Assembly (NCBI GenBank): GCA_964369995.1
Contig: CAYJHH010000003.1
Location: forward strand, 1-64,000
Reading direction: 5' to 3'
DNA length: 64,000 nucleotides
Source of the DNA: CAYJAD01 sp964369995
GTDB taxonomy: Bacteria > Desulfobacterota > Desulfovibrionia > Desulfovibrionales > Desulfovibrionaceae
Shown here: positions 43,072-51,904 of the stretch, piece after piece
Position numbering within the stretch: the stretch's first letter is position 1
How the letters are laid out: every line of letters begins with the position of its first letter
The notes under the pieces: generated by a model
Databases searched by the model: none
What the model was told of the DNA's origin: nothing
Seen by the model: the letters and a program-made list of their open reading frames with translations, nothing else
Translations under genes and position numbers: made by a program

Positions 43072-43981
43072 AATTACTCATATTAATTTTCCCATCTTGC
43101 TCCTTTCCTTTTGCATTGCCGTGGGAGCATGGTATGCCATTACCATTAATGAACGTATGGATATGCACATCTCTGTAAAGCTAGATTATAAAAATGCCCC
43201 CAAAAATCTCGTGATTACAGAAGGTCTTATTGATAATATTACTGTGCATGTACGTGGCCCCAAAGCGCTTTTGCTAAGTTATGATGCCAAGCAACCCTAT
43301 ACCTTTAGCTTAGCAAACCTTACAAAGGGCGAAAATATTATTTCTTTCCTGCAGCCAGATATGATGGGCGGTAGCTTTCGCGCTTTTGAAGTATTGGATA
43401 TTACTCCCACACAAATAGTTGTACAAGCTGATACACTTTTAGAGCGTAATGTCCCCATAAAACCCAAAATGCATACCGTGCTACACTCATCCGCCTTTAA
43501 AGTGCAAGATTTACACATTGCCCCCAATACAGCTTTATTGCGCGGCCCAGAAAAAATCATTTCAAAAATTGAAAGTATTCCTTTGGATATTCGAATGGAT
43601 ACCACAGAAAAAGCCGGATCGCATACCAAGAAAGTTCCTTTAGTCACCACAGCTGCGCAAAGCACTGTCACCCCGTCCTTTGTTACCGTAAGCTATAAAG
43701 TTGTCAGCCAAAGAATTCGTAAAACCATTGACAAAACAATTGTCATCAATGGTGAACAAAATAGCTATACCATTAGCCCCTCAACCTTAAGCATACATGT
43801 GGAATTTCCTGAAGCATTAAAAAATAATAAATCGTATCTCAATGGCATCACCGTGCGAGTAACACCGCCCTTACTTGAGCCTGGCAAAAGCGCCACAGTA
43901 CATGCCAATGTGTCTTTACCGGAAGGAATGACCCTTACTGACGAGCCTCATGAAGAATTTACCATTACGCGCTTGCCTTAA
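43061..43981 (+). CDS. cdaR: CdaA regulatory protein CdaR (YbbR-domain protein)
   Basis: A 306-residue protein with an N-terminal membrane anchor (INFPILLLSFCIAVGAWYAI) and an extracytoplasmic part made of repeated YbbR domains (ERMDMHISVKLDYKNAPKNLVI..., NVPIKPKM...). It modulates CdaA. In related genomes glmM commonly follows; here the operon ends in the R2 repeat. Confidence 0.9.
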   Translation: MRFKITHINFPILLLSFCIAVGAWYAITINERMDMHISVKLDYKNAPKNLVITEGLIDNITVHVRGPKALLLSYDAKQPYTFSLANLTKGENIISFLQPDMMGGSFRAFEVLDITPTQIVVQADTLLERNVPIKPKMHTVLHSSAFKVQDLHIAPNTALLRGPEKIISKIESIPLDIRMDTTEKAGSHTKKVPLVTTAAQSTVTPSFVTVSYKVVSQRIRKTIDKTIVINGEQNSYTISPSTLSIHVEFPEALKNNKSYLNGITVRVTPPLLEPGKSATVHANVSLPEGMTLTDEPHEEFTITRLP

Positions 43982-43982
43982 G

Positions 43983-44334
43983 AAAGTCGGTACTGAAAAA
44001 GTAGTTAACTACCGTTAATAAATAAAACTCTTAGTTCATATGTTTAATACGCTTTACTAGAAGTAAACAGGTGGAATTCGTTTTTTAATAAAGTTTAGGC
44101 ATGTAAAATACCATTTTTCAGTGGAAACTATACAAGACATGCTTTTGGCATGGCTTGCCGCCGCGCAAAACAAGCCGGAATTACTTTGCGCACGATTTCC
44201 GTAAGTCTCATGCTTTGCCTAACGGAAACACTTGGTGCCGCTTAATCGAACTTCTGGCGTCCCTAATCAAGGGTATGTAAAGTGGACGTGGCTTTCTTAA
44301 AAACGCGTAGAAACACGTTTTAAGTATGGACTAT
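43983..44334. repeat. Dispersed intergenic repeat, copy R2
   Basis: The counterpart of R1 at 28742-29015. Left arm ACTGAAAAA (43992-44000) is mirrored by TTTTTCAGT (44114-44122). Core A (44133-44160) matches R1 at 26 of 28 bases. Core B (44292-44324) includes the CTTAAAA.../...CGTTTTAAG hairpin. The stretch between the arms and that between the cores (44178-44270) differ in sequence and length from R1. No reading frame is convincing. Confidence 0.7.
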
Positions 44335-44361
44335 CATGCACAATTTCATAGACATAGCATA

Positions 44362-44401
44362 AAAAAACCGGGAAGAGCGCTCAGCCTCTTTCCGGTTTTT
44401 T
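44362..44401. terminator. Bidirectional terminator before the second hybrid kinase
   Basis: A 16-bp stem with one G-U (AAAAAACCGGGAAGAG against CTCTTTCCGGTTTTTT) serves the converging kinase gene and any transcript from the cda operon side. Confidence 0.88.
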
Positions 44402-44435
44402 ACCATATAAACTTGTTTTTCGTTTCTACAACATA

Positions 44436-46772
44436 TTATTGAGAGCTTGTCTCACTGGAAACTGGCGCAAGGAAAGCATAAAAGGTGCGCTTTAGCTCAT
44501 CAATATCAATGGGCTTAGAGATATGCGCATTTAATCCTGCATTGATGCTTTCTTGCCTATCTTCATCCATGGCATTGGCCGTCATGGCTAAAATGGGTAT
44601 GCTTTGCGCATCGCGCTTGTCACTGGCACGAATTTTACGCGTGGCACTCAGGCCATCCAAAACAGGCATACGCATATCCATAAGAATAAGGTCATAGTCT
44701 TTTTCCATAAACATATCATAGCCTTCTTGTCCATTATTAGCCACATCCACTATAATGCCCATATCGCCTAGTACAGCGAGTGCTACTTCTTGGTTAATGG
44801 AATCATCTTCCACTAAAAGGAAGTGGCGGCCTTCATAGCGCTGACTTTCCCAAGGGTTATCCACTTTTTGTTCATCGCTATATGAGAGAGCATGCTCATC
44901 AAATTGCACATAGAAAGAGAACGTACTGCCCTTACCTTGCTCACTACTCACCTTAATACTACCCTGCATGAGCTCCACAAAGGCCTTACAAATGGACAAA
45001 CCAAGCCCCGTGCCGCCAAATCGACGCGAGGTAGATGTATCGGCCTGAGTAAAGGGCTGGAAAAGCTCCTCTTGCTGCGCCTTTGTCATACCAATGCCGG
45101 TGTCCGTAATTTGACAATGTACGCGAACCTTACCTCCGGAGGTATTTTCTGCCCAGGCTGACAAAGAGACCACACCATCTGAAGTGAACTTTGTAGCATT
45201 CCCCATAAGATTCAAGAGCACTTGAGAGAAGCGTAAACTATCGCCTTCCACAAATTGAGGAACAGTTGGCGAAATATCTACTTTAAGCATGGTGTTATTT
45301 TCTTGAGCACGAGGTAAAATAAGCTCATGCACTTTATCAATGGCCTCGTAAATATTAAATGAATGTTTTTCAATGGTCATGGCACCCGCTTCAATGCGCG
45401 AGAAGTCCAAAATATCATTGATAATACCTAATAACAGCGAAGCAGAGGATTGAATTTTCTTAAGATACGCCATTTGCTTAGCAGGAGGATTATCTTGTAT
45501 GGCTAGGCGCGTCATACCAAGCACACCATTCATGGGGGTGCGTATTTCATGGCTCATGCGTGCCAAGAAGTCGCGCTGTGCTTGGTTTGCAGTTTTCGCT
45601 TCCACCAAGGCTTTACGTTCAGAAATATCCGTACACACACGCAGGTGCACAATTCTATCATCATGCCAGCGTATAAGGCGTTCAGACACTAAAAATTCTT
45701 TACCTAGAGCTGGGTTATATTCTTCGCGATGCATGATGGAAAAGTCTGGCTCACCAGCTTTGTTAAAGAATTGCAACTGAGGGCACTCTTCGCAAGGTTC
45801 GGGTTTGTTATAAATAACCTTATAACACATTTTATTAACAACATCTTCCACGTTCCACATTTTATGCACATAAGGATTAGCATAAATAATGCGGCGCGTT
45901 TTAGGATCAAGCACCATGATGGCAAAATCCATATTATTCATGATGCCTTGTAAAACCGTAATGGCACGTGCGGACTCGCTGGTGGCTTTATTGATGGTTT
46001 GTGCCATATCATTGATATTGGCCACAACATCAGCAAATTCGCCCTTGGCTGGAGGAATACGGTAAGATAGATCAGCTTTAAGTTGACGCACGCCAGCTAT
46101 TACATGATCCATTTCACGCACGGTGCGCAGAGCAAGGAAAAATAAGATGATGCCGGTAAAGAGAAAACAAGCTAAAAGAAGAATTTGTGTTTCATGAGTA
46201 AGTTCAGCCAATTGAGCATCAACATCCGTTTCTAGCTCATTAGCCCACAGGTAACCGATGACTATACCTTCTCTTTCAATGGGATACATGGCATTCATGA
46301 TGGATCCACGCACCATGGAACCACGCACCACAGCAGGCGTATTAGAAGACATGACTATACGCCCAGGATGCTCGGGCAAAATGGAAGTACCCACTGTATG
46401 CGAGTAAGACTTGGAAGGACCATAAGCCACAATGGAGTCTAAATCTCTGCTATAGTACCCCACTGCAAGCCCAGACCCTTCGGGAATCAGGCTATCGCTT
46501 ATGCCCTTAAGCTCAGAATTTAAAATGGCAATCTGTTCCTCGCGCGAGGCCTCTGAAGCATGGTACTTATTTAAAATACCATCAAACCCCTTGGGGCCAA
46601 GCATGGAATCAAGCACGTGAGTGATGGAGAGTAATTTATTTTCCTTTTCAGAAAGTAAGGCATTCTCCACAAGATTCATGCTTATTTGTGCCACAAATAA
46701 GAAGGGTAAATTTACTAAAACCAGTAAAATAAAAGTGACTCTCAATTGCCAAGACAAGCGAAATTTACTCAT
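44436..46772 (-). CDS. Hybrid sensor histidine kinase with periplasmic sensor, HAMP, PAS and REC
   Basis: A 778-residue protein. Membrane helix 1 is about 10-30 and the periplasmic sensor runs to about 200. Helix 2 is about 200-220, then HAMP (about 220-275). The PAS domain contains CEECPQLQFF, a cysteine cluster suggestive of metal or redox input. HisKA has ARMSHEIRTPMNG (His408), the ATPase domain FGGTGLGLSI, and the receiver has Asp699 in LILMDMRMPVLDG. It resembles the kinase at 19396 but is shorter and carries one PAS. The ligand is unknown. Confidence 0.92.
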   Translation of the reverse strand: MSKFRLSWQLRVTFILLVLVNLPFLFVAQISMNLVENALLSEKENKLLSITHVLDSMLGPKGFDGILNKYHASEASREEQIAILNSELKGISDSLIPEGSGLAVGYYSRDLDSIVAYGPSKSYSHTVGTSILPEHPGRIVMSSNTPAVVRGSMVRGSIMNAMYPIEREGIVIGYLWANELETDVDAQLAELTHETQILLLACFLFTGIILFFLALRTVREMDHVIAGVRQLKADLSYRIPPAKGEFADVVANINDMAQTINKATSESARAITVLQGIMNNMDFAIMVLDPKTRRIIYANPYVHKMWNVEDVVNKMCYKVIYNKPEPCEECPQLQFFNKAGEPDFSIMHREEYNPALGKEFLVSERLIRWHDDRIVHLRVCTDISERKALVEAKTANQAQRDFLARMSHEIRTPMNGVLGMTRLAIQDNPPAKQMAYLKKIQSSASLLLGIINDILDFSRIEAGAMTIEKHSFNIYEAIDKVHELILPRAQENNTMLKVDISPTVPQFVEGDSLRFSQVLLNLMGNATKFTSDGVVSLSAWAENTSGGKVRVHCQITDTGIGMTKAQQEELFQPFTQADTSTSRRFGGTGLGLSICKAFVELMQGSIKVSSEQGKGSTFSFYVQFDEHALSYSDEQKVDNPWESQRYEGRHFLLVEDDSINQEVALAVLGDMGIIVDVANNGQEGYDMFMEKDYDLILMDMRMPVLDGLSATRKIRASDKRDAQSIPILAMTANAMDEDRQESINAGLNAHISKPIDIDELKRTFYAFLAPVSSETSSQ

Positions 46773-47364
46773 AGTACACCATAGCTATGTAAAATTTATA
46801 AACATTTAAATTGTTTACCTATCATTTAAATATATCAGACATATAAAAACGATAAAAAGAAGGATGGATTTATGCCCTGTTATCCGTATCCCATTAAAGG
46901 ACACGTAAAGAGTGCGAGGTAATACGCTAAGTGGAAGTTTTAGTCAAAAAACATCGACGACACATCAAAAGGCACTTCAGAGTAAAATAATTTTAAAATA
47001 TTGACAAGTTACAGCAAGCATACAATATTTCTCTCTTCTTACAAAAAGTTCTATAAAAAATTCACTACTCCTGTTGTTAACTAATAAATAAGTTACATTT
47101 ACTTTTTGTCCATTATCAGCGCTTATTTTTTATTTTTCCCCTTACGTGATGTCTTTTAGTAGACAAGTGCAACGTATGCCATGTAGCATAAATCCAATCA
47201 TAGATGCCATGCCTGAGGCATATCAAACATGAAAAAAATAAAAACTCCGTATACTGCCATACACATGCCCCAAAGGCTAAGCATGAGGCTAAGTATGAAG
47301 CTAAGTCTTGTTTTTTTTTACGCCCTAGAGTATTACTCTAGAGCTGTTTCCGCTGTCTTTTATC
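46773..47364 (+). promoter_or_regulatory. Long leader region of the GGDEF gene with promoter, tandem repeat and palindrome
   Basis: Within 592 bases without a gene: TTGACA (47001-47006) with AATATT at 17 bases (47024-47029) is a possible promoter. A hairpin ATGCC-TGA-GGCAT lies at 47209-47221. Three tandem 12-base units (GGCTAAGCATGA, GGCTAAGTATGA, AGCTAAGTCTTG) cover 47275-47310 and end in a T-run. A perfect palindrome CTAGAGT-ATT-ACTCTAG lies at 47325-47341, 24 bases before the ATG. It may control translation or bind a regulator. Confidence 0.4.
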
Positions 47365-49623
47365 ATGAGGTGTTGTGTGTTTTTTGAATATGCCAAAAAG
47401 AACTATTCCTACCTTACAGCTGGCCTCTTTTGCTGCGCCTGTCTTTTGGTTGGCTTAGGGTATGCTTTTGTGCAAAACCTTGAACATATTTATGAAGACC
47501 AAGCGCGTATCACACTTAATGCCGCTGCGTCCAATGTGGCACATTTTTACGATTATAATTTAGAAGACTCCTTAGATTACGTGGATATTTTGGCAAAAAA
47601 CTTTTCCTTGCGCCAAACAAATACGGAAGGCTCCATTACAGATAAACTGCACGCTCTAGGCGAAATTTCGCATAGATTTCCTTTCATTGGCATCATTACT
47701 CGCGATGCCAAAGCACATATCATATCTCATATGGGCAAAACCATTACCCTTGATGCAGTGACCAAAAATAAACTGCTGCTTTTGCCCAAGGAAAAAAATA
47801 TTTATGCCCTTGCCTATACGGATAACAGGGGAGAATATTACTCTTTTTATACTACTCCAGTAAACCTTTCACATGGAGAAGAAGCTTTATTTTTTGTGGC
47901 AAAAAGTTACTCAAGCTTACGTCAAAGCCTTTTACCACCACAATTACCTGGTTACATTCGCTATATTGTCATGAATTCACAGGCAACCATTGTGGAAGGC
48001 ACCTTTCCTTCCATATCCATGGGAGAAAACCTCCTCGACGTCCTAGCTTCTTCCTATGACAATTCTGCAAATACTTTACGGGATTTACGTGAGAAACTAG
48101 TGGCCGGCTCTCAAGCTTTTGCTAAAGTTTCCATCAATAACAATACATATTTTGTGAGCCTGGTTCCCAGTAAGCATAAGGAATGGACAATAGCCGTTTT
48201 TGTGGCCTTTGACACGGTGCAAGAACGCTTAAAAAATACCGTAAACATGATGTTTGGCATTGGCAGCGCATGGTTTATTTTTTGTGTGCTGACCCTTTTG
48301 CATGTTATTCGTACCCACGCACGTGAAAAGAAGGTTTCAGAATACGCCGCCAAACGCTTACAATGGCTCTTTGATGCATCCCCTTGTGGCGTGGTGCGCT
48401 TTAATGATGATGCAAAGTGGACAATACTGGAATATGGGAATTCCTTTTTATCCACCATTGGCATGACAGCTAGGGATTTGCGTAAAAAATACCACAATAG
48501 CTGGCTTGAAATCATACACCCTGCCGACAAAGAGGCTGTCACAGACAATTTAAATCAAGCCCTTAAAGATGGGCAAGATATTATCATCTTAGAATATAGA
48601 ATTAAAAATGACTCCCCAGAAGCCATGTGGGTTTTGGAAACATTACGTTGCATTGAAGATGAGTCCGGTCGATGGTTTTGGAGTACCATCATCAATATTT
48701 CTGAACGTAAAAACAAAGAACTTCGCGATCAAAATATGACCGTGCGCTACCGTTATCTTTTTGAAGCTTCAGAAAATATTTTATACGAATACGATTGGGA
48801 TGCTCAAGATTTTCGAACCACGGCGCAATTTTTTAAAAAATTTGGCTATGCCCTACCCGTGGAAAAAGCTGATTATTATAGCTTAACATTAGATATTATC
48901 CATCCCGATGACATGGATTTATTTCAATCTATGCAGGGCAAACTTATGGCTGGTGGCAATAGCTCAGAAGCCTTGCTACGCCTTAGAAACGCTGACAACG
49001 CTTGGGTTTGGTGTCAATTACGCCAAAATTCTTGGACAGATGTCACCACCGATGTTACTAAGGCCATTGGGGAAATTAAAAATGTGGATGAAGAAACACG
49101 CTGTTTACAAAAACTACGTGATGATGTGCAACGAGACGCTTTTACGGGGTTGTATAATAAGACAGCTTCCACAGAATTAATTCAGCAAGCTGTACAAGAA
49201 AATCAAGGTGAACGCGGCGTTCTTTGTATCATCGACGTGGATAATTTCAAGCAAGTCAATGACAATTTAGGACATGCTGTGGGCGATATAGTCATCAAAA
49301 ACTTAGCCTCTGGTTTAGCAAGTATTTTCCGTAGCGATGACATTGTGGGGCGCATGGGCGGAGATGAATACATTGTATATTTGAAAAATATGCCAAGCCT
49401 TGGAGTACTATTGGTAAAGCTTGATAAGGTTATAGAGTTTTTCCACCAAACACTGGAAGGGGAAGGCATTACAGTTACTATTTCATGTAGCATAGGCATT
49501 GCCCAATACCCCATTGATGCAAGTAACTATGTAGAATTGTATACTCGTGCCGATAAGGCTTTATATCGCGCCAAAAAGAAAAAAGGTATTTATACCTTTT
49601 ATGACTCAAAAATTGACAACTAA
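47365..49623 (+). CDS. Membrane diguanylate cyclase with Cache-like sensor and PAS domains
   Basis: A 752-residue protein. Membrane helix 1 is about 18-38, an extracytoplasmic sensor of about 245 residues follows, then helix 2 (about 290-315), two PAS/PAC regions (about 330-455 and 460-580) and a C-terminal GGDEF domain. The active-site motif reads GGDEY at 665-669, a permitted variant, and the product-inhibition site RSDD (656-659) lies five residues before it. It should make c-di-GMP with feedback control. A PilZ-type gene follows. Confidence 0.92.
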   Translation: MRCCVFFEYAKKNYSYLTAGLFCCACLLVGLGYAFVQNLEHIYEDQARITLNAAASNVAHFYDYNLEDSLDYVDILAKNFSLRQTNTEGSITDKLHALGEISHRFPFIGIITRDAKAHIISHMGKTITLDAVTKNKLLLLPKEKNIYALAYTDNRGEYYSFYTTPVNLSHGEEALFFVAKSYSSLRQSLLPPQLPGYIRYIVMNSQATIVEGTFPSISMGENLLDVLASSYDNSANTLRDLREKLVAGSQAFAKVSINNNTYFVSLVPSKHKEWTIAVFVAFDTVQERLKNTVNMMFGIGSAWFIFCVLTLLHVIRTHAREKKVSEYAAKRLQWLFDASPCGVVRFNDDAKWTILEYGNSFLSTIGMTARDLRKKYHNSWLEIIHPADKEAVTDNLNQALKDGQDIIILEYRIKNDSPEAMWVLETLRCIEDESGRWFWSTIINISERKNKELRDQNMTVRYRYLFEASENILYEYDWDAQDFRTTAQFFKKFGYALPVEKADYYSLTLDIIHPDDMDLFQSMQGKLMAGGNSSEALLRLRNADNAWVWCQLRQNSWTDVTTDVTKAIGEIKNVDEETRCLQKLRDDVQRDAFTGLYNKTASTELIQQAVQENQGERGVLCIIDVDNFKQVNDNLGHAVGDIVIKNLASGLASIFRSDDIVGRMGGDEYIVYLKNMPSLGVLLVKLDKVIEFFHQTLEGEGITVTISCSIGIAQYPIDASNYVELYTRADKALYRAKKKKGIYTFYDSKIDN

Positions 49624-49777
49624 TGCAAGGGCATATTTTGCGCCAAAAATGAGCATTTTATCTTATTTATGCACTCTTTTTTTAAACATTTACTGTTTTG
49701 GGAGCTTTAGTAGCTACACACACGGCCTTTACACAAGGTATTTCATGGCTATATAAGCTAAAATAAAGGATGTATAC

Positions 49778-50854
49778 ATGCTTGTTTCTGAAGTCCTCAT
49801 GGGCTGTGCTGCCGGAATTGCTCTGGCCATAGCGGGCTATAGCCTCACAGATCGACTCAAAAAAGTCTTCTTCGCTCGTAACCAAAAAAAGCAACGCATG
49901 CGTATTGTCCAAAATACCTTGCATGCAGCATTGGCACAGCGCTCTGTGGTGCGCCTTGAGGTAATGCAAGGAGACTTTAAAGGCTTTTCGGCTGAAGGCA
50001 TTTTTAATGCTGTGTCTCAAGAGCATCTTATCATACAGATAACTGACGCTTTTGGTGCGCATCAATGGACTGACGTGCCTTTAATTCTTTTTTTCTCCAT
50101 TCAGCAAAATAAAAAGACTTCTTTTTTCCATTTTACCACCAAAGCTGCTAAGGCTGTACGGCGTAGTTCCTTTACTGAGCTTTATCTCCTATTGCCAGAA
50201 TCGGTTTCCCCTGGGCAAAAACGTGCCTTTTTGCGCTATACACCTCCCAAAACCGCCGTATTTGGCTTGGGACTTTGGCCCATGACGGGCAATACAGCTT
50301 TACCCACCATGCGTACTTCCTTGGGAAAGCCCTTATTTATTTTCCGCCCACAAGCGCATAATGACATGGTGTTAGACAATATTTCTGCTGGGGGCTTGCG
50401 GGTTTTTGTGCATGAACGTGCCATGGCACATGCTTCACACCTTTTGGAAAAAGAGGCGCATGTTCTTTTTCTTTTAGTACTTGCTAATACTAAAAATAAA
50501 GAGGCTGAGCGTAAAGCTGCACAGGCAGCTCAACAGGCTGGCTCGCAGGGCGCAGGGCAAACACCGGCCCACGCCGCTGTACCAAGCCCAGCCGACACGC
50601 CAGTTCAGCCCAAAGACGAGCAACAAGAAAACCAAGGTTCCACGCTTTCTTTTTGGATTTCCTGCCGTGTGGCCATGCGTCATCATGTGGAAAAAAATAA
50701 TCTTTGGCAAATTGCCGTACGCTTTGAAAATTGGGCGCATGTGGATGAAAAATCCAAAAAAATCCTTTGGTTCCCAACAGATAGCAACAAGAGCATCCCC
50801 CCTCTTTCCACATGGATTATGCGCTCGCATATGGAACAAACTAAAAAAATTTAG
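49778..50854 (+). CDS. PilZ-like c-di-GMP-binding protein with N-terminal membrane anchor
   Basis: A 358-residue protein. A membrane anchor lies at about 5-22, then a positively charged stretch. A YcgR-like N-terminal domain is followed by a PilZ-type core with Arg-x3-Arg (RAFLR, 149-153) and NISAGG (201-206), the two halves of the c-di-GMP site. An Ala/Gln/Pro-rich linker (about 250-285) interrupts the domain before its final strands. It probably senses c-di-GMP to alter motility or the cell surface; the target is unknown. Confidence 0.75.
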   Translation: MLVSEVLMGCAAGIALAIAGYSLTDRLKKVFFARNQKKQRMRIVQNTLHAALAQRSVVRLEVMQGDFKGFSAEGIFNAVSQEHLIIQITDAFGAHQWTDVPLILFFSIQQNKKTSFFHFTTKAAKAVRRSSFTELYLLLPESVSPGQKRAFLRYTPPKTAVFGLGLWPMTGNTALPTMRTSLGKPLFIFRPQAHNDMVLDNISAGGLRVFVHERAMAHASHLLEKEAHVLFLLVLANTKNKEAERKAAQAAQQAGSQGAGQTPAHAAVPSPADTPVQPKDEQQENQGSTLSFWISCRVAMRHHVEKNNLWQIAVRFENWAHVDEKSKKILWFPTDSNKSIPPLSTWIMRSHMEQTKKI

Positions 50855-50980
50855 TAGAATTTTTTTCTGCTTTATTGCATATTTCATTTTCTAGGGTTTG
50901 CACACAGCGCAATCTTAGATGCAGAGGCTAAGGGTCATGAACTCCTTTGCCCACAAAGTAACATAACGAAGAGCACCCCA

Positions 50981-51874
50981 GTGCCTTCACATTACAGAAC
51001 ATTAACCTTGGAGGATCGCTTGGACGGAGGTTCCGACAGTACTCTCTGGTCACGACTTAGTCGACTTTTTGGTCGTGGCGAAGATGACGAAACATTAGAA
51101 AGGGCTATTTTAGAAGCTAGAGCCGACGGTGAAGTTGCCGCCGATGAAGAATCCATGCTTCTAAGCATATTACGTATTGATGATTTACAAGTGCAAGATG
51201 TCATGACACCTCGCACTGACATTGACTGCGTTCCCTCACAAACGTCGCTTATGGAAGCGGCACAATGCATTGTCAACTCTGGACACTCGCGTATTCCTGT
51301 TTTCCACGATACGCGTGATAACATTATTGGCATTATCCATGCTAAAGATTTATTGCGCGATCTTATTCATCCCGATGCCGTGCATACTGTGGTTGACGCC
51401 ATCATGCGTGAACCTTTCTTTGTGCCTGAGACCAAGGGCGTCCGTGATTTATTACAAGAGTTTCGTACACAAAAATTGCACATAGCCATTGCTTTAGATG
51501 AATATGGTGGCACTTCCGGCATCATTACCATTGAAGATGTGCTTGAGGAAATTGTGGGCGATATTGAAGATGAGCATGATATTTCCAAAGAAAAAGATAT
51601 CAAAATCCTTTCAGAGAATCCCGAACAGCCTTGCTATGAACTTACAGGGCGTGCTTACTTGGAGGATCTCGAAGAATTGGGTATTAGCCTTATTTCAGAT
51701 GAAGTAGATACCATAGGCGGCTACTTAAGCTTACAAGCTGGTCATGTGCCTACACAAGGCGAAGCCTTTCACATAGATGGTTGGACATTTACTGTAAAAG
51801 AAGCGGATGTAAAATTCATTCGCCGCATTATGGTGGAAAAAAGTTCGGCGCCGCAGCAAGACGCTGAGCAGTGA
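50981..51874 (+). CDS. corC: CBS-pair protein of the CorC/HlyC family
   Basis: A 297-residue soluble protein. A pair of CBS domains occupies about residues 70-190 (VMTPRTDIDCV..., IIGIIHAKDLLRDL, LDEYGGTSGIITIEDVLEEIVGDIEDEHD). The C-terminal CorC_HlyC domain is about 210-285. The membrane domain of full-length homologues is absent, as in E. coli CorC. It is linked to magnesium/cobalt handling. The start is GTG at 50981. It precedes lnt with a 30-base gap, an association (ybeX-lnt) seen widely. Confidence 0.85.
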   Translation: MPSHYRTLTLEDRLDGGSDSTLWSRLSRLFGRGEDDETLERAILEARADGEVAADEESMLLSILRIDDLQVQDVMTPRTDIDCVPSQTSLMEAAQCIVNSGHSRIPVFHDTRDNIIGIIHAKDLLRDLIHPDAVHTVVDAIMREPFFVPETKGVRDLLQEFRTQKLHIAIALDEYGGTSGIITIEDVLEEIVGDIEDEHDISKEKDIKILSENPEQPCYELTGRAYLEDLEELGISLISDEVDTIGGYLSLQAGHVPTQGEAFHIDGWTFTVKEADVKFIRRIMVEKSSAPQQDAEQ

Positions 51875-51904
51875 ACAGATCCCTTGCCCATACAGGAGAA
51901 TAAC

